26,568 nucleotides of DNA, taken from contig MPUH01000999.1 in NCBI GenBank assembly GCA_001970955.1, positions 1 through 26,568 on the forward strand, read 5' to 3'. The notes under the pieces were generated by a model. It did not search any database, was not told the DNA's origin, and was given only the letters and a program-made list of their open reading frames with translations. The stretch is from Stentor coeruleus. Lineage: Eukaryota; Ciliophora; Heterotrichea; Heterotrichida; Stentoridae. Position 1 is the stretch's first letter, and every line of letters begins with the position of its first letter. Positions 1 through 9,261 of the stretch are shown here, piece after piece. The translations under genes and the position numbers were made by a program.

Positions 1-1132
1 ATATATAGTGTTGCTATATCAAAAGATAATAAAATTGCTATCTCAGGATCTGCTGATAATACAGTTAGAGTATGGGATTTGATATAAAAAAAAATTCAAA
101 TTAATATTTCAAAATGCCATAATAATATTGTTGCATGTGTTGCCATAACTAATGATGGGAATTATGTGTTGTCTGGAAGTTATGATAAAACAATTATCTT
201 GTGGGATTTAGAGAGAAAGATGAAAGTGAATATGCTTAAAAAAGTGAAAATCATGTTTTTTGTGTTGCGGCGAAGTTCGCTGTATCTGGAAATTATAATA
301 AATTTGAAGTGTGGGATATTGAGGGTACTCATTTATCTATGCATTTTGTGAACATAATGGCCTAATCCAATGTATTGCCGTATTAAAATAATGAATTTCT
401 AATAATTGGGTCATTAGACTCAATACTTGGAGTTACTACCTTCAATCTTTTTCAATTCTAATAGGTCATGAAGGTCTAGTTCACGCAGTAATTATTATAT
501 AAAATGATACAATTGCTGTATCAGGTTCAGATGATATAACTTTAATTGTATAGGATTTAAAAGATTTCAGTTTAAAAAAATACTTTAGTTGGGCATACTC
601 AGCCAAAACATGGACTTATAGTTTTAGGTAAAAATGTTGTTTCTATATTAAATGATTGTACTTTACGTATCTGGAATATACAACTTAATAGTTGTGAATA
701 TACATTGACTGGGCATAATAATTGGATTTTATGTATCTGTGCTTCTGATAATAAGAATTATGTTGCTAGTGGATCTTCAGATAAAAGTATTATTATATAG
801 GATATGATTATAAAAGGTAAAAAATATACGCTTAATGGACATGATTATGTTGTTTCTGGGGTGAGTTTTTCAAGATTTTCAGATTTGTGTTATCCGCTTC
901 GTATGATAAAACTTTAGACTTTGGGAAGTGAACAGTATGGTTCAGAAATATGTGTTTTTTAGTCATAATGCTATATTGTTTTCTTTTTTTGTTACAAAGA
1001 TGATAGGTTTGCTATTGTTAGTGCAGAAGATTGCACTGTGTATGTTTAGGATTGGAAAGGAAAGCGTAAGGTTAAGGTTATGTCTGGAATAAAATCTATT
1101 AAAGATGAGATTTTAAAATACTCTGAGAATTT
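1..1132 (+). pseudogene. Decayed WD40-repeat protein gene, 5' end outside window
   Basis: Conceptual translation in shifting frames gives about six WD40 blades, with recurring signatures such as VAISKDNKIAISGSADNTVRVWD, split here by the window edge and frameshifts; SGSYDKTIILWD (174-212) and LRIWN (near 665) are others. The frame is broken by at least four shifts (near 240, 345, 395 and 595) and by in-frame stops: TAA at 85-87 and TAG at 551-553, 798-800 and 1047-1049. All three TAGs fall where the WD tryptophan should be. WD40 proteins form beta-propeller scaffolds; large families of closely repeated blades are common in ciliates. The many lesions argue for a pseudogene rather than sequencing error. 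The gene starts upstream of the window. Broken coding-like stretches may continue to about 1500, for example a frame around 1390-1490, but these are weak. Confidence 0.75.
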
Positions 1133-2712
1133 ATAGCTTTTAAGAATAAAAACGCTTAGAGTAAGGTATAGATAAGTTTATTGATTTATATAAAAGTTTA
1201 GATAAGAGTTTGATATAGGTTTTTAGGTCTTTGGATTTAGTATTTGTAAACTGAGATCTTTTGAGGAAGTTCTGCTTATGTAGTAGTTAATATTAGAAGA
1301 TTTTATTATAGAAAACTCAAACTTAAAACTATAAAAGATTATAATTTATGTATCAGATAGGATGCTTTTATTATTAATCCATAATTTATAACATCTTATA
1401 GAGTTTTCTTGCACCCCCTACATAAAATTATTACAATTTCTATTGAAAGCATTCAAATATTTTTATATATTGTAAAAAACAGCTTTTTGTGAGTGAATTT
1501 GTGTAGTCCGTATTTAAAGCATTTGTTTATTATTGTTTATACAATTAAATCTAGATAATTTTAGATATTACAAGTTTTTTAGTTGGAAATTTTTTTTTTC
1601 TTTATATGAAATATATTTTACTATTTTTTAATATGCTTTATGCAACTTATTAGAGTAAAATCTTTGAAAGTATCTTTCGAATAACTTCTGAAAATATTCC
1701 CTCAATGGTTTTTGTTAAAATCATATTTTTTCCATTGATAGATATAATCAAAATGAGTTGGTTCTAATCAAAAACTACCAGATTTTTTAAGTTTGGCAAG
1801 CTGAGTTATTCGAAATTCCTAGTTGCAAATGCATTATTCTTAGATTCAGGATAAAAAATGTCAAATTTTATATTTTCCTATCAACCTTACAAATAATCCT
1901 AGAATTCTTCTCAAGAACCAACTCTGAATTGCAAGTTTGAAACTATTTCTTACATTTTATTTCAAGTAATTCAGCCAATTAACATAAAAAAGTCAGCTGT
2001 ATTATTGTCTTTTATATAATACTTAAACTTTTAAATTAAATCTTATATATAAAAATATGATTTCACAAGCTTCAAAAATACAAAGTTTTCTTGTTTTGAT
2101 ATAATAAATTATCATATAAAGCCTTATATTTTCTAAAAGCCTTCAAACATATAAAACTTTAAAAAGACAAAAAAATAATTTACATTTATGAACATTTCTA
2201 TGAGTTCTTAAGTATAAATATATAGTTATACCTTCTTTGCATATAACTCAAACATAATTCTTACTTAAATATTAAAACCTAAAAATATTTGTATCATCAC
2301 CTAATCATCCCAATTTCTCAAATACAATTACCCATATTATTTTTATACATCTCAACAAAAATTCCACAACACCATGAAACTTAATATCCAAACCTATCTA
2401 CACCCACCTTTAACTAACAAGCATATCCTTCACCATGAACTTTCAAAACAAAAAAATCCTAATAAGCCATTTTTCCTCACATTATTTATCCTTATTACAT
2501 TTCTAAGCCTCTCCTTCGTTATCTTCCACCTATAAACCTTTAACTCATCAACCAAATCTTAATCATCATTTCCTTTAAAAAATACCAACTCTAACAGCTT
2601 TTCTAATCCAAATTCAAATCCTAATTTTTTTTCACATAAAACTCTAAACTTTCCATCAAAAAAAAAACCCCAGACAATTTAATATCCTAAAAAGCTATCT
2701 TATATTAGCTAC
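1133..2712. other. Gene-free spacer with strand-skew switch
   Basis: No intact gene was found. The left part may contain further debris of the WD40 gene: short coding-like stretches interrupted by TAA, TAG and TGA around 1250-1560. The right part is strikingly poor in G on the plus strand. My hand count for 2281-2700 is about 10 G against 111 C. This is the 3' flank of the minus-strand gene that ends at 2713, so on that gene's sense strand it is G-rich and C-poor. No RNA gene, tandem array or inverted repeat was recognised. Confidence 0.6.
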
Positions 2713-3399
2713 TTATCCCATTTCATTTTCATATCCTGGTCCTCTCCACTGATGATCATAAAACGCATTTCTTCTGTTTATATTAACGCATATTGACTGT
2801 AATCTTGAATCAGGAGGGAAATTCATAAACCTATCTTCTCTGTATCTATGGAATTCATGAGGTCCGAGAATGAGTCTCCAGAAACCCCAGAAGTATGTGA
2901 TTGAGTTATCCCACCCAGCTGAAGCAGTCCCGTCAACAAAAGATAGACGTTCTTTATTAGCTTCGGATAAGAAGTCATATGAGTTAAAGTATCTTCTAGG
3001 TAAAACATAATCATAAGTGCCCCAAAGTGTCGCTAATCCAACCCAAATGTATGTATACCAACCAACATAACCATCAGAGTTTACTGTATCATCAGCGAAC
3101 TGGGCATAACGAGATTGGGTCTCTTTCCATGGGAAACCATGTGATGAATCTGTTTTAGGCAGGATAGCAACAAAGTTAGCCCAGTCATTCTTGTTAACAA
3201 ATATCCAGTGTAACACAGTTTGCTTTGAATACCACCATTCAGCATATAGTGTTCTCTTGTAAACTCTTATTGCATCATATCTTTCCTCACCAATAAGACC
3301 ACAGGCAGTTCTACCTATGAACGTAGTCCCATTTCTAAAGTGCTTTGGAGTAAAGCTTAAAAACCTCAACGACATGTTTTGGTTATTTATATCCACCAT
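2713..3399 (-). CDS. Aromatic-rich hypothetical protein, possibly mitochondrial
   Basis: Intact frame of 228 residues with no in-frame stop, ending in TAA. I do not recognise a family. The protein is unusually rich in Trp, Tyr and Phe, with one likely membrane-embedded stretch (about residues 110-132, core YIWVGLATLW) and paired aromatics such as EWW and YFWGFW. If translation starts at Met9 instead of Met1, the N-terminus (SLRFLSFTPKHFRNG) is basic, hydroxylated and free of acidic residues, like a mitochondrial presequence. That, with a single hydrophobic segment and aromatic richness, would suit a lineage-specific subunit of a respiratory complex, but this is inference only. The 3' flank is the G-poor spacer; the 5' flank is a spacer with more G than C on the plus strand. 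Confidence 0.7.
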   Translation of the reverse strand: MVDINNQNMSLRFLSFTPKHFRNGTTFIGRTACGLIGEERYDAIRVYKRTLYAEWWYSKQTVLHWIFVNKNDWANFVAILPKTDSSHGFPWKETQSRYAQFADDTVNSDGYVGWYTYIWVGLATLWGTYDYVLPRRYFNSYDFLSEANKERLSFVDGTASAGWDNSITYFWGFWRLILGPHEFHRYREDRFMNFPPDSRLQSICVNINRRNAFYDHQWRGPGYENEMG

Positions 3400-3677
3400 T
3401 TTTTCCCATAGTACAAAATGGACAAAAAATTAGCATCTCGACAGAAAATAGTATGAAAAATCGATTGATGTAGTAGTTTTTTTAGATAATCTAAAGTCAA
3501 GTTTGTATGCTGCTTATCTATAAGTCTACTAATTTTCACAGTTTTTTGGATTAAGCTTATAGGAAAAATGTGGTTTTTATACTTCGTTAGTCTTTCAATC
3601 TATTTTTGGAAGCTTACCAAACTTTATTAACAAAAAGTTAGAAAAAATCATTCATTAAAGTTGGCTTAAAGGCTATT
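3400..3677. other. Spacer upstream of the aromatic-rich gene
   Basis: AT-rich sequence with runs of T and no open frame of note. It serves as the 5' flank of the minus-strand gene starting at 3399. On the plus strand G exceeds C, matching the other 5' flanks of minus-strand genes here. No promoter motif could be assigned. Confidence 0.5.
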
Positions 3678-4008
3678 ATGATAAATAAAAGTGAAAATAG
3701 CTCTGAAGAACGATTGCAACGATCTATGAAATTTTTATATAGAAGAATCTTTTGAATTAAAGCAAATAATAAGCTTAAGTGAAAAAAAGTTGTTGATAAC
3801 TTTTTTAGTTGACTCACTAAAGCTAGAATCCATTTTTTTTGAAGATCATGAGGTTCATAAGCTTGAGAAATTTTTTTATTCTAATGATACTTATATTGTT
3901 CAAGGCTCAGCATCTGAAAGCCTTGTAATATTCAAAAATTCTGAACAAAAATACTTTGAAGCTCAATTCACTGAGAGGAAACTCAAACTTTATAGCAAAA
4001 ATTTTTAA
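3678..4008 (+). pseudogene. Broken small coding fragment, unknown family
   Basis: An ATG at 3678 opens a frame (MINKSENSSEERLQRS...) that meets TGA near 3753. A one-base shift in the TTTTTATATAGAAGAA stretch leads into a longer open frame (EESFELKQIISLSEKK... to ...KLKLYSKNF) ending in TAA at 4006-4008. No GT...AG intron of 15 or 16 nt restores the frame, so this is either a decayed gene or a one-base sequence error. Composition is Lys/Glu/Ser-rich and suggests no domain. Sequence after 4008 contains further short coding-like bits with stops. The frame after the shift has no ATG of its own near its beginning. Confidence 0.3.
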
Positions 4009-4630
4009 TTATGCTAGCAAGGTGTAAAGAGTTGATGCAACTTACTATATAAGAAATGAAAAAAAAATTATATACTTTTGGGGTATTGGAACAAATATTA
4101 TTTATTAATTGATTTCAAAGAGATTTTTCTAATATAATTCTTAAGATTTATAAAGATCTTTTATCAGATTGCGGAAAATATTATTATTAGTTTGTGAAGT
4201 TAGACGCTATCTTTTCAATCAGAAAATGAGAATTATTATAGTGTAAAAATTATTCTTTTACACTTTTTATGAAATAATATAAAGCATGCATCTTGTGTCA
4301 TGATCATAAGAATTTATATTCCAAATACTTTCAAATAGTAGAAGTTATTAAAGGGTCTAGTAGTATATTGACATAAATTCAAATATAATTACTAATAACA
4401 GCAAAAAAACATTAGAGTTTAGCAAATAAATCCTAAAAAAATTCTTAACAAGTAACAACTTTAACAAATCTAAAAGTATTAAAAATCCTAAAAATAATAA
4501 TTAATATTTTACAATATATCCAAGCATTCCTCATTTAATTGGCATTATAAAATTCCTAACTGAATTATATCTCTAAATTATTTAATTCTCTTAATAATAC
4601 CAAATAAATACAGGATATTCCTTTTATTAA
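4009..4630. other. Spacer, 3' flank of the DYRK gene
   Basis: No supported gene. Scattered coding-like fragments follow the broken frame ending at 4008, but all contain several stops. From about 4300 onward the plus strand has clearly more C than G, as seen at the 3' side of the other minus-strand genes in this window. Confidence 0.5.
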
Positions 4631-6231
4631 TTACCTATATTTACAATTAATCCATGGATGTTTAAAAGCTTCTTCAGGGGTAATTCTGAAATAAGGATCC
4701 CAATTAAGACATTCTAAATAAAAATTACTTAAGACCAAATCAATAACTTCATCATCATTACAATTGATTTTTTCACATAAACTTCTACTTGAAGGATTTC
4801 TTATTCTTCCATGACTATTAGGGATGATTTTTGGTTCTTTCCCATTAAAGTAATTATTTTTTTTTGGAGACATCTCAATTATGTGTGCTGGAGGTATCCC
4901 AAGTATTTCCATTTGACACAATAGTTGTTCTTGTTCATTTTCTCCTGGAAAAAGTGGATATCCTTGTATAAGTTCAGCTATTATACAACCAAGTGACCAC
5001 ATATCAATACTCATTTTATAAGGTATTCCTAAAATTATTTCTGGAGCCCTATAAAACCTACTTTGTATATATGTATAAAGTCTCTCATTTTCAAAACAAG
5101 AAGATCCAAAATCAATTAATTTAATTCCTGACCTTCCTGGTTTAATCATAAGTATATTTTCTGGTTTCAAATCACAATGTATTATCCTANCCTATAAAAC
5201 CTACTTTGTATATATGTATAAAGTCTCTCATTTTCAAAACAAGAAGATCCAAAATCAATTAATTTAACTCCTGACCTTCCTGGTTTAATCATAAGTATAT
5301 TTTCTGGTTTCAAATCACAATGTATTATCCTATGCTGATGCATAAAAACTAAACCTGATAAGATCTGCATTGTTATATTCTTAACAACATTAAGTGATAA
5401 ACCTTCAAAAGAATTTGATTTAAGAAGTTCATAAAGATTTAGGCTGAGTATTTCAAAACTTATACATAAATGTTTTCGGAACATAAAATATTCTTTGTAA
5501 TGAACTAAATGATGCTTATTCTCAGGGTCGTATTTTAGAATGTAGTCAAGGATTTTTAATTCTATTACTCCTTGTTGGTGAAAACGTTTTTTGTTTTTGA
5601 TGATTTTGATAGCCACGAATTCTTTTTCTTTATGATCAAAGCATTTTAACACTTGTCCAAAACTACCTTTGCCTATTATTTGAAGAATTTCATACCTGTA
5701 TGCTAATTGATCTGTTATAACAGGGATATAATCTCCGTTTTCATCGTCAAAACCATAGTTTGGTAAGCTATGTAAAGTTTTAATTTTAGCTGAACCAATT
5801 CCGAGGAAGTATATTTTAGGATAGTCTAGGATTTCTCCAAGTTCATGCATTGTCAACTGATCTTTAAATTTCTTTATCGCTATTGGAGGGGTAATTGGAA
5901 AGTTAACTTCATCTGAATCACGTATAGTTTCTGATACTGAACCTCTTCTTCTTAGTAAAGATATTGGTCGTTCTTTTATATCTCTTGATTCATCATTTGT
6001 TCTGTTTATATGTTACATAATGCTTGAAACTCGGGAAATTCGATCTTTCAAACTTGGTAGTATTTCCCCTTTTCGACGAGTTAGTTTTGTACGATTTACT
6101 TGGATAGCTTTTTGATCTTGTATGCTTGGACTGAAAAGAAACTCAAGTTCCTGAGAAAATTGCTGACTGTGGCGTGTTGATACTGGAGCTTTTACTCTAT
6201 ATTGCCTTATTCTTGGTGTAACTTTATTCAT
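4631..6231 (-). CDS. DYRK-family dual-specificity kinase, DYRK2/4-like (class II)
   Basis: DYRKs autophosphorylate a loop tyrosine during translation and then phosphorylate Ser/Thr targets in growth and cell-cycle control. Three stretches join in one frame. The N-terminal part (6231-6017) is followed by a 15-nt intron (6002-6016) that holds the in-frame TAA. The kinase N-lobe then runs to an N at 5190, and the remainder follows. Visible features are the DYRK homology box-like [29 protein letters not shown] (ATP lysine), [30 protein letters not shown] with the YxY loop, APEIILG and DMWSLGC. After removing the intron and the 142-base duplicated overlap plus N, I calculate about 480 residues, a normal length. 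HCD in place of HRD is typical of DYRKs. The first 100 residues are basic and probably disordered. Confidence 0.93.
5048..5332. repeat. 142-bp duplicated contig overlap around N at 5190
   Basis: Positions 5048-5189 and 5191-5332 are the same 142 bases with one difference (T/C, changing Ile to Val after RSG). They are separated by a single N inside the DYRK kinase domain, duplicating HCDLKPEN through SRFYR. A real duplication would destroy the kinase. An unmerged overlap of two contigs, possibly from two alleles, explains it better. Confidence 0.9.
6002..6016 (-). other. 15-nt intron in DYRK gene
   Basis: Reading the minus strand, GTAACATATAAACAG lies between ATTAT and AACAAATGATG. It starts GTAA, ends AG, has A at position 10 and carries an in-frame TAA. 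Removing it gives S-I-I-T-N-D and joins the 72-codon N-terminal frame to the kinase frame. Because 15 is a multiple of three, retention would terminate translation without changing frame. Confidence 0.9.
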
Positions 6232-6511
6232 TATATAATTTTTAGTGTTAAAATTACTTAATAATTTTTTTCATTTGATAAGTTATTGAATTACTTGCAT
6301 TTATAGTTTGAATTACAACTTCTTCTGTTTTGGTAAATATTTACAGTATTTTTTGATGCAAAATAATTTGGTGAAATGACAATTTTGTAATTACTGGAAA
6401 TATTTACTATAAAAGCACTAGGATTTTTTACTTTGATTTTTATCATGATTGTATCTCGCTTATTTTGAATTCTTCATTATTGTGACAGTCTTTATTATTA
6501 CAGTTATTATA
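6232..6511. other. Spacer upstream of the DYRK gene
   Basis: AT-rich, with more G than C on the plus strand as in other 5' flanks of minus-strand genes. No open frame or recognisable site. Confidence 0.4.
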
Positions 6512-7135
6512 TTATTTACCTTTTACAAAGAATTCAAAATGCAATTTTAAGTATTTACCTTTGCTATAACCACAAAGGCTGTAGATGACTTGATTTGATT
6601 TTGATTTTTTGTTATTTTGCAGTGATCCAAGAGAGTCTTGAGAATATTTAATAAAATTCGATAGATTCCTGAGATAAAGCATCGTAAAAGGCGATATAAG
6701 AGTTAAAGCAGTCATAGTAGATAGGAAGACTTTCAATAGTTTCTAACTTAGGAATATAAAAAGCTCTGGTGCCAGTGTGTAACTTGGATTTCACCATAAT
6801 TGTTTTTGCGAGAAAAAAAACTACCTGAAATCATCATAGATTTGTTAAGGTGAAATTTAACCATTCTAGAATTATCTTTTGATTATATTTTACAGAAATA
6901 GGTTTAAGCCTAGTTCAATGCTTTCAGATTTTTTTTATAATAATAAATTTTGGAGGTAGAGTTGCATTTCTTACTGTGAAAGGGGCTGAAGAGAGTTTTC
7001 CTTGACAATTTTCAAAATAGTCAGTGCTAAAATAGGCTTAAAAATTGAGAATATAAGGAATAATTTTATCTTGAAACAATTCTATGACTAAATTTATGGC
7101 CAAAGTAAGCAGGGTGTCAATATATTAGTCTGATA
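6512..7135 (-). pseudogene. Probable decayed gene remnant, minus strand
   Basis: Two coding-like blocks are seen on the minus strand. The downstream block starts with ATG at 6795-6797 (MVKSKLHTGTRAFYIPK...) and is open to TAA in the run ...QESIEFY. Dropping one T there moves it into a frame (IKYSQDSLGSLQNNKK... to FVKGK) that is open to the TAA at 6512. The upstream block (about 7120-6930) reads LAINLVIELFQDKIIPYILNF, then TAA, then a further 30 residues including FENCQGKLSSAPFTV, before more stops and a shift. No 15- or 16-nt GT...AG intron explains these breaks. The family is not recognised, and the two blocks may not belong to one gene. Confidence 0.3.
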
Positions 7136-7144
7136 TTACTTATT

Positions 7145-7705
7145 ATGCATATTTGTTATAATAAAATGGGTAAAACTACTTCAAAACCTAAAGGGTTTAA
7201 TGCAGAATTTATGCAAGCAATTCAAGTTGGAGATAAGGACAAAGTAGCTAGATATGCCGAAATTTGGCCGTATTTGCCTCGTAAGCCTGTTAATGATAAT
7301 TTATGGACACCTCTTATATTAGCTTGTGTAAGTGAGCAGGACGGAATTGTTAAAATGTTAGTAGAAAGATATCAAGTTGATTTAAATGAGCAAGATTACA
7401 ATGGTCTAACAGCTCTTATCCACTGTTCATATCAAAAATCCAGAGGGCACAACCTAATTGCCCAATATCTTTGTAGCAAAGGTGCAGACCTAACAATAAA
7501 AACTAACTCAGGTATTACAGCTGAAGCTATGGCATCATTAAACAACAATTCTATGCTATTAGAAATACTAGAATATGAGGCTAAATATGGTAAATGGGCA
7601 AGACATCCTTTCAACACTCGTAAAAAGCTTTTATGGATTTACCCCCAGTCAAAATTCATAGCTTTGCCTATGCCAATAATAAAAGAAATCTGCTTATTCA
7701 TGTAG
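7145..7705 (+). CDS. Ankyrin-repeat protein, possibly N-myristoylated
   Basis: Frame of up to 186 residues ending TAG. Two or three ankyrin repeats are visible: DNLWTPLILACVSEQDGIVKMLVE, DYNGLTALIHC...LIAQYLCSKGADL and NSGITAEAMASLNN. Ankyrin repeats bind partner proteins and no catalytic domain is present. The second methionine (7166) may be the real start, because it gives MGKTTSKPKG, a good N-myristoylation sequence (Gly2, Ser6) that would direct the protein to membranes. The C-terminal ALPMPIIKEICLFM resembles the short helix that often closes ankyrin proteins, so I keep this frame to the end. The stop lies 16 bp from the stop of the convergent kinase, so the two 3' UTRs must overlap or be nearly absent. 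Confidence 0.85.
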   Translation: MHICYNKMGKTTSKPKGFNAEFMQAIQVGDKDKVARYAEIWPYLPRKPVNDNLWTPLILACVSEQDGIVKMLVERYQVDLNEQDYNGLTALIHCSYQKSRGHNLIAQYLCSKGADLTIKTNSGITAEAMASLNNNSMLLEILEYEAKYGKWARHPFNTRKKLLWIYPQSKFIALPMPIIKEICLFM

Positions 7706-7721
7706 TTTATTTAGTAAAACA

Positions 7722-9230
7722 CTATTTTATTGTCAAATACTTCATTTCAGTTCTCCGATTCGAAATATCCAAAGCTGTACCTGCTCTTGGACTCGGCCCT
7801 TTAATCGACACATTTAAAGAGTTATTTCTATCCACATAAGAAACTGGAGTACGGACATGAACAGGTCTAAAATTCCTTCTATTGCTAGGTTTTGGCTGAG
7901 GAGGTTCTCTTGGAACCATAATCCTTACCCCAGGATATCCTGTGCTTACTGCTCTAGCTTCTCGATGTTCTCTTGCATCTCTTGAGTCTCTTTCAGTACT
8001 AGTACAATAAATTTTCCTTCTTGGTGTCGATTTGATAAAATGCATTTCTCTTATACGAGTTTGATTGACAATAGTATTTACTTCAGCTTCTTTATTTATT
8101 TCTTCTGTTTTTTCAGCTTCCTTGAACTCAAAAAGTTTTTTTATTCTTGGGTTTATACTATGACTATCTCCTCTTGGATTTGCAGGTGGCTGAGGTATTG
8201 AAATCTTAGCATTTAAGCTTTCTATGATTTCTTCGTTTCTTGTTTTTTTCACTAGTAAAAGATAAGTTGAAGTATATTTGTTGTGCTTATTTTTCAATAA
8301 ACTTTCTCTTGTTACATCAGCACTTAGGCCTAGGGATTCGACTTTTCTTAGAATGTTTTCATCAATTTTCAAATTTTCTCCTAATGGGTAATTGACAAAG
8401 TTTTTGTTATGAAATTTGAGATACCAAGGATGATTTCTTATCAATTCTATTGTGTAGCGGCTTTCTGGGTTTGTGTTAAGTATACGACGCAATATATCTT
8501 GAGCTTCTGGACTTACCCATGATCCACATTTATACTCGCCTCCAAGGATTTTTTTATAAAGACTTGATGTGTTTGGATCTTCGAAAGGGAGATACCCGCA
8601 AAGCATTGCAAATAGTATAACTCCACAACTCCACACATCTACTCTACTACCATAGTATCTTTTTCCAGCAATCATTTCAGGTGCTGCATAACATGGACTT
8701 CCACATGCTGTTTTTAATGTTTCTTCACTTTTATACATATTACTCAAACCAAAGTCCACAATCTTAATATTATTGTTCTCATCTAGTAATAGGTTTTCTG
8801 GCTTCAAATCTCTATGAACTACACCAACTTTCTGAAGATACTCAATTCCAGAAAGCAACTGCTGGAAAAAGATACAGGCCTGAAGCTCTTTTAGTTTGCT
8901 TCTAGCTACTATATAGTCAAACAGTTCTCCGCCACACGCATATTCCATAATCAAAAACAATTGTTTAGGTGTTTCAATAATCTCATATAAACTGATAATA
9001 TTTGGGTGTTTCATTAATTTTAGAATCTTTATTTCACGGGAAACTCTTTCAACATCAGATGCATCTTTGATTTTGTCTTTTTCCAATATTTTAACTGCAA
9101 CTTTTTCTCCAGTAAGATTGTGAATACCTAGTTTTACCTTGCCAAATGTTCCTTTGCCTATTGTTCTTCCTATATTGTAATGAGCTAAGGTAAAATATTG
9201 CTGTGGGATGGTTGGCATCGCTTGAGACAT
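7722..9230 (-). CDS. SNF1/AMPK-like serine/threonine kinase (CAMKL)
   Basis: Intact 502-residue protein. The kinase domain spans about residues 18-268: glycine loop IGKGTFGKV, Lys47 in VAVKIL, HRDLKPEN (139-146), DFG (159-161), activation loop LKTACGSPCYAAPE with Thr174 at the LKB1-target position, and DVWSCGVILF. Residues about 290-335 (IDENILRKVESLGL... STYLLLVKK) look like the UBA-like autoinhibitory segment that follows the kinase domain in AMPK, SIK and MARK kinases. The remainder is basic and low in complexity, and I see no clear KA1 or beta-subunit-binding domain, so whether it works in an AMPK trimer is uncertain. No intron is needed. Its start is 31 bp from the start of the divergent coiled-coil gene. 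Confidence 0.93.
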   Translation of the reverse strand: MSQAMPTIPQQYFTLAHYNIGRTIGKGTFGKVKLGIHNLTGEKVAVKILEKDKIKDASDVERVSREIKILKLMKHPNIISLYEIIETPKQLFLIMEYACGGELFDYIVARSKLKELQACIFFQQLLSGIEYLQKVGVVHRDLKPENLLLDENNNIKIVDFGLSNMYKSEETLKTACGSPCYAAPEMIAGKRYYGSRVDVWSCGVILFAMLCGYLPFEDPNTSSLYKKILGGEYKCGSWVSPEAQDILRRILNTNPESRYTIELIRNHPWYLKFHNKNFVNYPLGENLKIDENILRKVESLGLSADVTRESLLKNKHNKYTSTYLLLVKKTRNEEIIESLNAKISIPQPPANPRGDSHSINPRIKKLFEFKEAEKTEEINKEAEVNTIVNQTRIREMHFIKSTPRRKIYCTSTERDSRDAREHREARAVSTGYPGVRIMVPREPPQPKPSNRRNFRPVHVRTPVSYVDRNNSLNVSIKGPSPRAGTALDISNRRTEMKYLTIK

Positions 9231-9261
9231 GATTATAGATTGTATTCAAGGCTAATAATAT
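9231..9261. promoter_or_regulatory. 31-bp divergent intergenic region
   Basis: Only 31 bp separate the ATG of the SNF1-like kinase (minus) from the ATG of the coiled-coil gene (plus). It is AT-rich (ends GCTAATAATAT). Either both genes share one miniature bidirectional promoter with very short 5' UTRs, or each promoter lies inside the other gene's coding region. Confidence 0.5.

Noticed and set aside
1..1132. Use of a genetic code where TAA and TAG mean glutamine
   Set aside because: All intact genes end in TAA or TAG without in-frame use, the stops inside DYRK, TVP15-like and TBC genes fall within introns, and the WD40 region also has frameshifts.
5048..5332. Tandem duplication within a kinase gene
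   Set aside because: The copies abut a single N and collapsing them restores a normal kinase; six other Ns show the same pattern, so it is treated as an assembly join.
7633..7839. Alternative frame at the end of the ankyrin gene
   Set aside because: It overlaps the convergent kinase coding region, and the ankyrin frame to 7705 has a plausible C-terminal helix.
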